A stretch of DNA of 64,000 nt from a virus: the IMG/VR virus record IMGVR_UViG_3300049027_000111, positions 1 to 64,000 of that record; one strand, written 5' to 3'. Each line of letters opens with the position of its first letter. Position 1 is the first letter of the stretch. The notes under the pieces were generated by a model. The model saw only the letters and a program-made list of their open reading frames with translations, was not told the DNA's origin and made no database searches. A program made the translations under genes and the position numbers. Positions 24,528 through 32,551 of the stretch are shown here, one piece after another.

Positions 24528-25229
24528 TTGGAACCCCTCATGCCGAGCCCGAACTCGCACGATCCCGACCTCGGGCCGCTGTTCCCGGCTGCCGAACCGG
24601 ACCCGCCCGAGCCGACGCCCGGGAAGCCGCGCAAGAAGCGCGCGCGGCGTGACGCGGACTGGCGCTTCAGGCCGGTGCATAACTGGCCCCTCGAGGAGAG
24701 GCCGCCGAAACACTGGAGGCTGGCCAAGGTCGCCGGGCTGGTCGGGTGCAACAGCGGCCCGATCTGGAACGACTGCATCACCTTCGGCAGGGCGGCGCAC
24801 TGGCGCTGGGGCGTGCGCTGGGTGATCTTCCTGGTGCCGCAGGTCTACCAGATCATCGACGTGCTGCGCGCGCGTCGGCACCGGGCGCCCTTGTACGACG
24901 ACAGCCTGAAGAGCTGCCCCTGGATCGAGCCCGTGCCGGTCGACGCGCCGGTTCTAGAGCCGCCCGCGGTCGAGGCCGCGATCCAAGCACCTCCCCCCTC
25001 CCCTGTCGAGCTCGTCGCCCGCCCGTGCCTGATCGAGCGCCCGCCGCTGCTGACCCCGGAGGCCATCGCCGACTGGGCGCACCTGTCCCCGGCCCGGGTC
25101 GACGCCCTCCTCAACAGCGGCGAGATCCCGTCGTTCGAGATGGCGGGCGAGATCCGCGTCGCCGAGCCCGACTTCGACGCCTGGGTCGAGCGCCAACGCC
25201 GAAGAGGAAAAACTGATCCGCGGTCTTGA
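24528..25229 (+). CDS. Hypothetical protein with C-terminal excisionase-like helix-turn-helix
   Basis: 233 residues from TTG, well placed nine bases after AGGAGG; an ATG at 24540 is the alternative. Pro-rich and basic N-terminus, a Trp-rich middle (HWRWGVRWVIFLVP), then a C-terminal domain LTPEAIADWAHLSPARVDAL...GEIPSFEMAGEIRVAEPDFDAW that reads like a MerR/excisionase-type HTH. Might be a DNA-binding accessory factor for replication or control. Confidence 0.55.
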   Translation: MEPLMPSPNSHDPDLGPLFPAAEPDPPEPTPGKPRKKRARRDADWRFRPVHNWPLEERPPKHWRLAKVAGLVGCNSGPIWNDCITFGRAAHWRWGVRWVIFLVPQVYQIIDVLRARRHRAPLYDDSLKSCPWIEPVPVDAPVLEPPAVEAAIQAPPPSPVELVARPCLIERPPLLTPEAIADWAHLSPARVDALLNSGEIPSFEMAGEIRVAEPDFDAWVERQRRRGKTDPRS

Positions 25230-25336
25230 CTATGCAGGCGTTTTGATTTCACCTCCCAGGTGCCCATCCGGGCATCTCCGCCACGATCGCGGTGAACGTG
25301 GGGTCCCGTCTCGGACGGGGCTGGAGGAATGGCTTC

Positions 25337-25582
25337 ATGGCTCGCTTCGCCACCAAGTACGACCGCGTGCTCCTGCTGATCCGCCAGGACGGCAGGTGCG
25401 CGGGGTGCGGACACCGACTGGCGGAGTTCGAGGTCGATCACCTTGAGCCGTGGGCCGACAGCAAGGACGCGGACCTATGGAACTTGCAGGCGCTCTGCGC
25501 GACCTGTCATCGGCGCAAGACTTCCGGCGATATCTCGAGGATCGCTTCCCGACGCCGTCGTCGGTCGAAGGCCGCAGCCTGA
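25337..25582 (+). CDS. HNH endonuclease
   Basis: 81 residues, ATG behind GGAGGAA. The motif is complete: Cys21-x-x-Cys24, Asp34-His35, Asn49, Cys54-x-x-Cys57-His58. It is a minimal McrA-like HNH nuclease with a basic C-terminal tail. Its last 106 bases overlap the N-terminus of the helicase gene in another frame. May work with the helicase as a nuclease-helicase pair. Confidence 0.8.
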   Translation: MARFATKYDRVLLLIRQDGRCAGCGHRLAEFEVDHLEPWADSKDADLWNLQALCATCHRRKTSGDISRIASRRRRRSKAAA

Positions 25583-27402
25583 AGCTCAGGCTCGGCCAGA
25601 TGATGCTGGCCCGCGCGCTCGAGGCGGGCTGGGACGGCTCGATGTTCATCGAGTTCCCGACCGGCTACGGCAAGACCACCGCGGCCGTGATCGCCGCCCA
25701 CATCCTGCGGCTGCGCGGGCAGGTCACCCACATCCTGATCCTGGTGCCGAGCGACGAGCAGCGGGGGAAGTGGATCAAGGACGGCCCCGAGGCCTTCAAG
25801 GAAGTCTCCGGCACCGCGCTCGACATCATCGATGCCGGCGACCACAGCGCGTTGCGCTACTTCTCGGTCGAGGGCGTGAAGGCGTTCACGACCACCATCC
25901 AGACGGCCACCGGCAAGGTCGGTTCCGCCCTCCTCGACCAGATGCTCTCACGCGGCCGGTGGCTGGTGGTCGTGGACGAGGCCCAGTACTACGCGCCCGA
26001 GGCTGAAGGCGCGAGCTGGAGCAGCGGGCTCAAGGCGATCCTCGACAAGCCGAGCGTCGAGCGCTGGCTCGGCATGTCGGCGACGCCGCTGCGCCGCAGC
26101 CGCCGCTACGGCCTCCTCGGCGAGCCCGATCTGGTCGTGCCGCTGAAGGTGGCGCTCGACGAGGAGGCCATCCGCAAGCTCGCGGTGCGGGCCGAGGAGT
26201 ACGTGGTCGACGTCCAGATGGACGATGAGGGCACGCCGGTGCGCGTCCACACCAGCGAGGTGGCGAAGTGGGCCGGGCCGGGGGCCGGCAAGCCCGACGG
26301 CTCGGCGATCACGGCCTGGGAGCTGCGCCACCGGGTCCGTTACCACCACAAGTTCCTGTCGCAGATCATCGCCCACGCCCTGAAGATCTTTCTCGACAAG
26401 CTGACGCACCATCCCCGCCAGCATCAGATGCTGGTGTTCGCGATGTCGGTGCGGCATGCCAAGCACCTGACCGAGGCGATCAACAAGGTCGCGCCGGAAA
26501 TGGGCTTCGCGGACTACATCGGCGACACCGACGATCCGCAGGCGCACCGCAAGCCCGAGCACAACAAGGCGGTGCTCGACCGCTTCAAGGCCAACCAGCT
26601 GCCGTGCCTCGTTCAGGTCGCCAAGGCCGGCGTCGGCTTCGACAACAAGCGCTGCTCGACCCTGCTCTTCCTGAACGTGATCGGCAACAGCCCGCTGCTG
26701 CTGCAGTTCATCGGGCGTGGCCTGCGCCGGAACGCGGAGGTGCCGCAGGAGGAGGACGTCTGCCACGCGATCGTCTCGATGGATCACCCGGGCCTCGAGC
26801 TGTTCCGCGAGATGGACACGGGCGACGTCGGCGACGAGGACATCGGGCTCGACATCCCCGGTCCGGGAGGTGGCGGCGACGGAGATTGCGGCAACATCCG
26901 GCTGACCAACCTGCCGGAATTCTTCCTGATCGACGCCACCTTCGACCACGCCGAGATCATCGAGCCGTTCGTGGTCGAGGAGCGGCTGCGGCGCCTGCGC
27001 GAGAGCGCCAACCCCGAGGTCCGCGAGCTCATCGCGCACGCCGAGGCCAGGGCCGGCGGCGACATTTTCGCTTACGTGCAGAAGGCGATCATCCTCGAAC
27101 GGTCGGAGGAGCTCACCGAGCTGCGCCTCGCCGCCCGGCACGAGCAGGCCAAGGCCCAGGTCAACAACGCGCGCAACACCATCGCCACCAACGTCCTGGC
27201 GCTGCGCAACGGCACCCGCAAGACGATCGACTCCAGCCAGTACGGCCCGATCTACCGGGCGCTCGACGGCCACTACATCCGGATGACTGGGCTGCCGCAG
27301 AAGACGATGACGGTGGCCGACCTGCAGGCCAAGTACGATTGGTTGAAGGGCGTCAACGATCTCGTCCGGCAGAGCAAGGTGCCGGACTTCCTCGACCTGT
27401 GA
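25477..27402 (+). CDS. SF2 DEAD/DEAH-type helicase
   Basis: 641 residues from the ATG at 25477, the first that keeps a sensible N-terminus; the next candidates (about 25600) would cut into the Q-motif-like LRLGQ. Walker A PTGYGKT at 61-67, DEAQ at 167-170, SATP at 201-204, and motif VI QFIGRGLRR near 415. The C-terminal 200 residues are extra and helical. Similar to restriction-type or phage replication helicases of superfamily 2. Overlaps the HNH gene by 106 bases and is coupled to the next gene by GTGA. Confidence 0.82.
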   Translation: MELAGALRDLSSAQDFRRYLEDRFPTPSSVEGRSLKLRLGQMMLARALEAGWDGSMFIEFPTGYGKTTAAVIAAHILRLRGQVTHILILVPSDEQRGKWIKDGPEAFKEVSGTALDIIDAGDHSALRYFSVEGVKAFTTTIQTATGKVGSALLDQMLSRGRWLVVVDEAQYYAPEAEGASWSSGLKAILDKPSVERWLGMSATPLRRSRRYGLLGEPDLVVPLKVALDEEAIRKLAVRAEEYVVDVQMDDEGTPVRVHTSEVAKWAGPGAGKPDGSAITAWELRHRVRYHHKFLSQIIAHALKIFLDKLTHHPRQHQMLVFAMSVRHAKHLTEAINKVAPEMGFADYIGDTDDPQAHRKPEHNKAVLDRFKANQLPCLVQVAKAGVGFDNKRCSTLLFLNVIGNSPLLLQFIGRGLRRNAEVPQEEDVCHAIVSMDHPGLELFREMDTGDVGDEDIGLDIPGPGGGGDGDCGNIRLTNLPEFFLIDATFDHAEIIEPFVVEERLRRLRESANPEVRELIAHAEARAGGDIFAYVQKAIILERSEELTELRLAARHEQAKAQVNNARNTIATNVLALRNGTRKTIDSSQYGPIYRALDGHYIRMTGLPQKTMTVADLQAKYDWLKGVNDLVRQSKVPDFLDL

Positions 27403-28076
27403 GCTTCGCCGTCACCTCCGAGACGGTTGCCGACCACCTGGAGCGGCTGGTCGGCAGCCCTCTCGTCTTGCGCGAGCAGATCGAGGGCTACGTGCGGGCG
27501 AGCCTCGGGGAAGCGGAGATCACCGCCCGGTCCAGCGCGGCGCTGCTGCGCCGGGTGCGCGACAAGGAGCTGTACCGACCGTCGGGCTGGCGCAGCTGGC
27601 GCTCGTTCTGCGCCTTCTTCAGTCCCGAGGAGCCGGAGCGCATCGACGTGCTGATCCGCGCCTTGGAGGTTCTCGAGAGCCGGGGCGAGAAGCGTGACTT
27701 CGGCGAGGCCGAGGCACGGGCGCTGGCCGGTCATGGCGGGGATCGCAGGAGCGCCAAGGCCAGGGCGGATCAAGTTGACATTGTCAACTTGAAACACAAG
27801 GGCGGCAACGGGGCGGATTACCTCATGGGCCGGCTGGAGAAGCTGGCCCGCGAGGGCATGCCGCGGAAGGGCATCCCGCCGGTCGCCGAGGCGGCCGAGC
27901 TCCTGCGGCGTGTGCGAGCCAAGGAAATCAGCGCGCACGCCGCCGCCAAGGCCGTGGGCATCGTCTCGAAGCTCGCGCCCTTGGACCGGCTGCGCGCGGC
28001 GTGGCGCGGCGCCAGCGCCGAGGATCGTCGGGCGTTCCTGGCCGAAATTTCTGGGCACGAGAAGGACACCGCATGA
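27399..28076 (+). CDS. ParB/replication-accessory-like protein
   Basis: 225 residues from GTG in a GTGA overlap. The segment GHGGDRRSAKARADQVDIVNLK followed (in part) by ADYLMGRLEKLAREGMP and SAHAAAKAVGI is a pattern seen in many phage and plasmid accessory proteins with GGDR-(S/D)Q and ADYxLxRLxRD elements, some annotated as ParB-like. The rest is helical, ending DRLRAAWRGASAEDRRAFL. Likely binds DNA; precise job unknown. Confidence 0.55.
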   Translation: MSFAVTSETVADHLERLVGSPLVLREQIEGYVRASLGEAEITARSSAALLRRVRDKELYRPSGWRSWRSFCAFFSPEEPERIDVLIRALEVLESRGEKRDFGEAEARALAGHGGDRRSAKARADQVDIVNLKHKGGNGADYLMGRLEKLAREGMPRKGIPPVAEAAELLRRVRAKEISAHAAAKAVGIVSKLAPLDRLRAAWRGASAEDRRAFLAEISGHEKDTA

Positions 28077-28327
28077 CCGAGCGCAGCGATCTTGCCGAGG
28101 AATGGCGCCAGGCCTTCGCCGCGGCCCACCCCGGCGAGCCCATCCCCGAGCCCAGCCCGCACGATCTTTTGCAGTGGATGGAGTGGACCGAGGCCAACGT
28201 CGCCCGGCTGCTCGAGCATCTCCAGGACGAGCTGACGCCCGCGCAGTGGCGCATCCTGGAGGAAAGGCTGACGGAGCTGGGCCGCGACATGGACGAGGGC
28301 CGCACGGTTCCCGAGCGGCTGCAATGA
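28073..28327 (+). CDS. Hypothetical small acidic protein
   Basis: 84 residues, ATGA overlap. Helical, rich in Glu/Leu/Trp (LLQWMEWTEANVARLLEHL). No domain recognised. Last gene before a 268-base gap. Confidence 0.6.
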   Translation: MTERSDLAEEWRQAFAAAHPGEPIPEPSPHDLLQWMEWTEANVARLLEHLQDELTPAQWRILEERLTELGRDMDEGRTVPERLQ

Positions 28328-28595
28328 TCGCCGGTCGCCCCTAGATCGCGGTTGTCGCCTACCGCGTGGGGGATTATTGTTCGGAATTATCTTGCGGGCA
28401 GGCTCGGCGCTAGCAGGGGGCCCACGAGAACAATTTGACCCGGAGAGGCGGGATAGTCCTCGTCCGGGTCAAATCGCATTCAAGAAAGGATCGTTCTGTG
28501 CCCACAACATGTAGCGGCACTCGCTCAGCCGCGCAAGCCCCTCAACGCGACCCCAGGTCTCTTTTCTGCGCCGATCCTCCGAGGAGGGCTGGGTC
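28328..28595. other. Gene-free control region upstream of replication initiator block
   Basis: 268 bases without a credible gene. It contains the strong inverted repeat at 28433-28474 and a more AT-rich patch around 28370-28395. The replication genes start just after it, so promoters and control elements are expected, but no clear -35/-10 pair was found. Confidence 0.5.
28433..28474. promoter_or_regulatory. Long inverted repeat (operator or RNA hairpin)
   Basis: ATTTGACCCGGA and TCCGGGTCAAAT are perfect 12-bp arms, and inside them GAGG/CCTC pairs again across a one-base bulge, giving a 16-bp stem with a nine-base loop. No T tract follows, so it is not a simple terminator. It may be an operator dyad, an antiterminator hairpin, or part of the origin region. 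Confidence 0.6.
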
Positions 28596-28823
28596 ATGAG
28601 CGACGGCGCCATGGAGCGCCCGCTTGCGACCGTCCAAAAATCGGTTCAGAAAAAGCTTGGGCCCGATGCTTGCGACACCGGGCCCGGTAGCTCCAACCGC
28701 GCAATCGGGAGTTACGCGGTGCCAGGAAAACTATGCCCATCGGCCTGCCGTCCGGCAAGGCCAACAGCGAATGATCATTCGGCCCTCCAGGTCAGCTTGC
28801 GCGCGCGGAGGGCCGGGCCATGA
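28596..28823 (+). CDS. Short ORF with duplicated start region, doubtful
   Basis: 75 residues beginning MSDGA, the same five residues that begin the next gene, because a 28-base block around the start is duplicated (see 28583-28610 and 28807-28834). The stop overlaps the next start (ATGA), which supports it; the amino-acid sequence is not protein-like (Pro/Ser/Ala/Arg, no clear structure), which argues against. Could be a leader peptide or a leftover of a duplication. Confidence 0.35.
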   Translation: MSDGAMERPLATVQKSVQKKLGPDACDTGPGSSNRAIGSYAVPGKLCPSACRPARPTANDHSALQVSLRARRAGP

Positions 28824-29755
28824 GCGACGGCGCCCCGTCCGACGACGGCTGGATCAAGCTCTGCCGCCGCTGCTCGCGCCATCCCGACCTCCGCACCTTC
28901 GAGGAGAAGGGCGTCTGGTGCGACCTGCTGATGCTCGCCGCCTCCCGGTCGACGACCACGATGGTGAACGGCGTCGAGGTCGGCCTCGAGCGCGGCCAGC
29001 TCGCGCTCGTGCTCACAAGTTGGGCGGCCGAGCACGGCATCAGCCACCAGCGGTTGCGCGCGATCCTGGCGTACTTTAGCAAAAAGCAAATGATCGATCT
29101 CGCTACGGTGAAGGGAAAAGCAGGAACGATCGTAACCATTTGCAACTACGGCATATATCAGTCGCTCTATCGAGCCGACGGACATCAGGAACGGCCGCTA
29201 AGTGATTCGACGCGGAAAACAATACAAGAAGAAGAATCTGAGTCTTATCCTAACGTTGAGTCTCCTACGTCTAACGTTGAGCCCTATCCCGTCGTCGTAT
29301 CGCGCGCGCCCACGCGCGAGGAGACGGCGGCTGGCGCCGCCAACGACGACGGGGGCGGAGCACAGGCGGTCGAGCTCGATCGCGAGCGCAAGACCAAGCG
29401 GCTGGCCAGCCTGTACGGCTTGCGCGGTGCCCGGCCACCCAGCGCGGCCAGAGGCGATGTCGAAACCTGGGCCTCCGTGATCGGCTGGCCACGAACGCGG
29501 CAGATCCTGAACTGGGTGTTCGGGCTGGAGAGCGTCGGCGACTACGGGACGCTGATCGATGTCTCCGTGGCCAACGCCAGCACCAAGGTCGAGGCCGCCA
29601 AGCATGCGGCCGTCCAGCCCGTGCTCGACCCGAACCTGGAAGCCCTCAAGCGCGGCCTGTCGCGACCGCGGCATGATCCGGTCGTGGAGGATGACGATGG
29701 CTACGTCGACCCAGCAGATCACTACCTGGCTCACCAAGCTCCGGCTGGTGCATGA
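28820..29755 (+). CDS. Replication initiator, O-like/replisome organiser
   Basis: 311 residues. The N-terminal 115 residues are a typical phage O/DnaD-like winged-helix domain: GWIKLCRRCSRH, FEEKGVWCDLLMLAA, LERGQLALVLTSWA, QRLRAILAYFSKKQMIDL, TIVTICNYGIYQ. A Ser/Glu linker with AT-richer DNA follows, then a C-terminal helical domain. In lambda-type phages the O protein binds iterons inside its own gene and recruits the helicase loader. The linker DNA here does hold direct repeats. The next gene would be the loader. Confidence 0.75.
   Translation: MSDGAPSDDGWIKLCRRCSRHPDLRTFEEKGVWCDLLMLAASRSTTTMVNGVEVGLERGQLALVLTSWAAEHGISHQRLRAILAYFSKKQMIDLATVKGKAGTIVTICNYGIYQSLYRADGHQERPLSDSTRKTIQEEESESYPNVESPTSNVEPYPVVVSRAPTREETAAGAANDDGGGAQAVELDRERKTKRLASLYGLRGARPPSAARGDVETWASVIGWPRTRQILNWVFGLESVGDYGTLIDVSVANASTKVEAAKHAAVQPVLDPNLEALKRGLSRPRHDPVVEDDDGYVDPADHYLAHQAPAGA
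29251..29281 (+). repeat. Direct repeats TAACGTTGAG within initiator gene (possible iterons)
   Basis: TAACGTTGAG occurs at 29251-29260 and again at 29272-29281, a 21-base period, with GAGTCT also repeating around them. The surrounding 29080-29290 is clearly more AT-rich than the rest of the window. This is where lambda-type origins sit. The core ACGTTGAG is shared with copies of the array at 17.8-18.0 kb. Confidence 0.5.
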
Positions 29756-30287
29756 GCCGCACGCCAAGCGCAGCGTCGATGCGATCGACCTGCAGAACAG
29801 CATCTACGCCGACGCCCTGCGCAACCTCGATCCCCGCTGGCTCAGCGCCGCCGTCGACTGGTTCGTGCGCGAGGGCGAGAAATTTCCCAAGCCGATCGAG
29901 CTGCGCCGCAAGGCCGAGGAGCTGGAGGTCGAGGCCGACAGGGCCAGGACCCGGCCCCAGGCCGCAGCCGCGATCGGCGACCCGGGAGCCGCCCTGCGCA
30001 ACGAGGTGATCTGCCTCTTGGGCGACTTCGACAACGCTGCCCGCCGGCACTTCGGCGGCGGCATCGACAGCATCGCCGGCACCCAGAGCCCCGAGTACCG
30101 ACAGTTTCTGAACGACGCCGCAGTGCTTTGGTCAGGTCAGCGGCCCCACGACGAGGTCGTGAACGGCCTGCTTACGACCGGCTACGACATCGCCGTGCGC
30201 GGCCGCCGGATGCGCGGCGTGGCCGCGTCCTTGCAGGCCTGGGCCGCCACCCGGCTTCGGCACGACGATCCGGTGAACGGCGCATGA
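29697..30287 (+). CDS. Probable helicase-loader-position replication protein
   Basis: 196 residues from the ATG seven bases after GGAGG; ATG at 29691 is the alternative. Overlaps the initiator gene by 59 bases. The N-terminal half (SIYADALRNLDPRWLSAAVDWFV, in part, then KFPKPIELRRKAEEL) follows a pattern common to small phage proteins encoded right after O-like initiators. No Walker motif, so not a DnaC-type ATPase. A lambda P-like role is inferred from position. Confidence 0.55.
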   Translation: MATSTQQITTWLTKLRLVHEPHAKRSVDAIDLQNSIYADALRNLDPRWLSAAVDWFVREGEKFPKPIELRRKAEELEVEADRARTRPQAAAAIGDPGAALRNEVICLLGDFDNAARRHFGGGIDSIAGTQSPEYRQFLNDAAVLWSGQRPHDEVVNGLLTTGYDIAVRGRRMRGVAASLQAWAATRLRHDDPVNGA

Positions 30288-30484
30288 TCGCCAGCTTCGC
30301 GGCCACCCTGACCAGCCTGCGGGCGGCGCTCGACGAGGCCGAGCGCAAGGGCTACTGGACCACCGAGGAGCACGATGTCGCCGCCCTGCTGGTGCGCCGG
30401 CTCTACGGCACCGGCCTGGTCCAGCGCTGGCAGTCGCTGCTCCAGGCCACCCCGGCCGGCGAGCCTGCCCGAGAGGAGCCCTGA
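30284..30484 (+). CDS. Hypothetical small helical protein
   Basis: 66 residues, ATGA overlap. Helical throughout (FAATLTSLRAALDEAERKGY), ending LLQATPAGEPAREEP. Unknown function. Confidence 0.6.
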   Translation: MIASFAATLTSLRAALDEAERKGYWTTEEHDVAALLVRRLYGTGLVQRWQSLLQATPAGEPAREEP

Positions 30485-31068
30485 TGCAGTCCACGCACGA
30501 CCTCGGCAAGGCCTACTCCAAGGGCCGCAAGCTGGCGCGCAAGAAGCTCTCCGTCGCCAGGCGCCAGTCGGCCCTGCGTCTGCCCCAGGTCAACGGCCAC
30601 GTCGCCCAGGCGGAGCAGGAGCTCGAGCGCCGCGAGGCCGAGCGTGCCGGACGCCACGAGCATGTGCACATGCTCAACCGGCTCGCCCGAAGGGACCGGC
30701 GCTCGGTCAACGAGCGGCAGCGCGTGGCGGGCATGTGCTACCACGATCTGCACTTGGCCGCGCAGGCCACCGTCGTCAGCCAGCTCGACCCCGGGCGGCG
30801 GGCCGGCAACCCGGGCGACCCGTTCCCGCTGGCGAGGCTCGAGGCCTGCGCCGACGCCGCCCAGCAGCTGCGAGCCGCGCAGGCGGCCGTAGGAGCCCCG
30901 CTGCGAGCCGTGCTCGATCCGGTGGTGCTGGAGGGCAAGGCGCCCCACGCGGTCGCCCTGGCGCGCAGCGCCGCCACCGGAAGGGCCATCACGCCCAAGC
31001 TGGTGCTCGAGCTGCTGCGCACCGGCCTCGACGCCCTGGGCGAGCACTTCGAGCGGGTCAGCCGATGA
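30484..31068 (+). CDS. DUF6456-like regulator-type protein
   Basis: 194 residues, TGATG overlap. Basic N-terminus (KGRKLARKKLSVARRQ). The second half reads like DUF6456: RRSVNERQRVAGMCYHDLH, then a helix pair and LRAVLDPVVLEGKAPHAVA...LVLELLRTGLDALGEHF. That family occurs in alphaproteobacterial regulators and phages and ends in an HTH-like fold. A late-gene regulator is one possibility at the end of this early operon; not proven. Confidence 0.5.
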   Translation: MQSTHDLGKAYSKGRKLARKKLSVARRQSALRLPQVNGHVAQAEQELERREAERAGRHEHVHMLNRLARRDRRSVNERQRVAGMCYHDLHLAAQATVVSQLDPGRRAGNPGDPFPLARLEACADAAQQLRAAQAAVGAPLRAVLDPVVLEGKAPHAVALARSAATGRAITPKLVLELLRTGLDALGEHFERVSR

Positions 31069-31300
31069 TCCCGCGGTCGGCCTCCTCGCGCCCGACGAAT
31101 TCCGCCACCTCCGCCAGCGACCGGAAGCCCAAGTGCGGCTCGGCGCCCCAGTCCCCCGCGAGGACCCGGCCGACCTGCCACTCGAAGGCCCGGCCCGTCC
31201 TCGGATCCTCCACGCCATGCCCGGCCTGCGGACGGTCGAGCCAGTAGCCGAGCTTGCGCAGCCGACGCCAGAGCGCCTTGCGGTCCTTCGTGCCTGTCAT
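31058..31300 (-). CDS. Hypothetical protein
   Basis: 80 residues from ATG (MTGTKDRKAL) behind GTGAGG. Starts with a basic helix (WRRLRKLGYWLDR) and ends LAEVAEFVGREEADRG. Its 3' end overlaps the end of the DUF6456-like gene by 11 bases on the opposite strand. No family recognised. Confidence 0.5.
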   Translation of the reverse strand: MTGTKDRKALWRRLRKLGYWLDRPQAGHGVEDPRTGRAFEWQVGRVLAGDWGAEPHLGFRSLAEVAEFVGREEADRGIIG

Positions 31301-31430
31301 TGCCTCACCCCAGCTGCCGATGCCGTCGCCAGGCCTGGAGAACGCCCAGCACCCCGCTCGCTGCACCGAGGCTGCGGTCGACCGGACCGATAAATAAACC
31401 AGAGGCGTATCTGAGGGCAACACCACTCCC

Positions 31431-31459
31431 TTGCTAGTTTCGTGTCGACACGGCATATT
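31431..31459 (+). promoter_or_regulatory. Sigma70-like promoter with palindromic operator in the spacer
   Basis: TTGCTA and CATATT are separated by 17 bases; the spacer contains CGTGTCGACACG (31441-31452), a perfect 12-bp palindrome. The start codon of the next gene is 28 bases after the -10 box. A repressor bound to this dyad would block RNA polymerase directly. Confidence 0.6.
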
Positions 31460-31486
31460 CGGGTCATCGCAACAGGGAGACCCGAG

Positions 31487-31699
31487 ATGACCACCGCCAC
31501 CGACTACACCGCCATCGCCTACAGCCCCAGCTCGCTGGTCCTGTTTCGGCCTGAGAACGCCGAGGCCCGCGAGCACCTCGAGGAGAACGTCCAGCAGGGC
31601 GCCGTCTGGATCCACGGCTGCTTGGTCGTCGAGCCTCGATACCTCCAGGGCCTGATCGAAGGGCTCGAGGGCAACGGCTTCAGCGTGGGGGTCGCGTGA
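31487..31699 (+). CDS. Hypothetical small protein
   Basis: 70 residues, ATG behind AGGGAGA, first gene after the promoter. Mixed alpha/beta (SSLVLFRPENAEAREHLEEN, GAVWIHGCLVVE, LIEGLEGNGFSVGVA) with no metal site. Starts a run of six coupled small genes of unknown role. Confidence 0.65.
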   Translation: MTTATDYTAIAYSPSSLVLFRPENAEAREHLEENVQQGAVWIHGCLVVEPRYLQGLIEGLEGNGFSVGVA

Positions 31700-32109
31700 T
31701 GTCCGCCTTCATCGTCAGCATCCAGACCATGAACCGCGTCGTGCAGGCCATCATGCACACCTGCCCCCACTTCGACGGCGAGCCGACCCGGCCGCCAGCC
31801 GTGCGCCTGCAGGACGTCGGCACCCATCTCGGCATCAAGCTCTACCGCCTCAACGCCGAGGCCGTGCGGCAGCGCTACGACCAGAGCGAGCCGGTGCCGC
31901 TGTTCCGCTCGACGCAGGTCGAGGCACCGCGGACCCGGAAGGAATGGATCGCCTGCTTCAAGGCGCTGCAGTGCCTGAGCTACCAGTGCTCGGAGGGTGA
32001 TGTGCCCGACACGCCGCTCTACCGGGAGCTCGAGACCGTCCGCTACGGGCTCGCCGCCAGGATCATCGCCGACCTGCCCGAGTACCAAGCCGCGAAGTGG
32101 GACGAGTGA
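31699..32109 (+). CDS. Hypothetical protein
   Basis: 136 residues; ATG in the TGATG overlap, or GTG three bases earlier. Contains LQDVGTHLGIKLYRLNAEAV and RTRKEWIACFKALQCLSYQC. Globular, four cysteines without a clear zinc pattern. Unknown family. Confidence 0.6.
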   Translation: MSAFIVSIQTMNRVVQAIMHTCPHFDGEPTRPPAVRLQDVGTHLGIKLYRLNAEAVRQRYDQSEPVPLFRSTQVEAPRTRKEWIACFKALQCLSYQCSEGDVPDTPLYRELETVRYGLAARIIADLPEYQAAKWDE

Positions 32110-32306
32110 TGACCCGCCAGGAGATTGAGACCGCCGTCTTCAACTACCTCGACGGCCAGGACGTCGGCAACGTCGAGCTCGACCTCGAGGATTTCATGAT
32201 GAACGTCATCGAGGGCGCGGACGAAGGCGAGTGGGACCTCGACGAGATCGCCGATGAGGCGAGGGAGATCCTCACGGAGATCAAGATACGGCAGGAGGCC
32301 AGCTGA
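32109..32306 (+). CDS. Small very acidic protein
   Basis: 65 residues, TGATG overlap. About a third of residues are Asp/Glu (NVELDLEDFMMNVIEGADEG). Such acidic small proteins in early phage operons sometimes mimic DNA or bind host proteins; nothing here proves it. Confidence 0.6.
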   Translation: MTRQEIETAVFNYLDGQDVGNVELDLEDFMMNVIEGADEGEWDLDEIADEAREILTEIKIRQEAS

Positions 32307-32551
32307 TGCCTCCCCTGCCCAAGCCCGGCACCAAGTGCCGCCTTGCCTTCGACCTCATGCGCCAGCCCGGCGGCGCCACCAACAAGGAGATCTGCGACGT
32401 CACCCAGATCTACGGTTCCTGGGCCGCCGAGGGCCGCGACTGGGCCGAGCGCTACGGCCTGCGCTTCGCCAGCAAGGCGGAGCCCGGCGCCAACGGCCGC
32501 ACCCTGGCGCGGTATCGGCTGATCGGCACGCTGTCGGGAGAGGACGCCTGA
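32306..32551 (+). CDS. Small protein, possibly winged-helix
   Basis: 81 residues, TGATG overlap. CRLAFDLMRQPGGATNKEIC then YGLRFASKAEP and ARYRLIG read as helix-helix-wing, as in small DNA-binding proteins. No further support. Confidence 0.55.
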   Translation: MPPLPKPGTKCRLAFDLMRQPGGATNKEICDVTQIYGSWAAEGRDWAERYGLRFASKAEPGANGRTLARYRLIGTLSGEDA

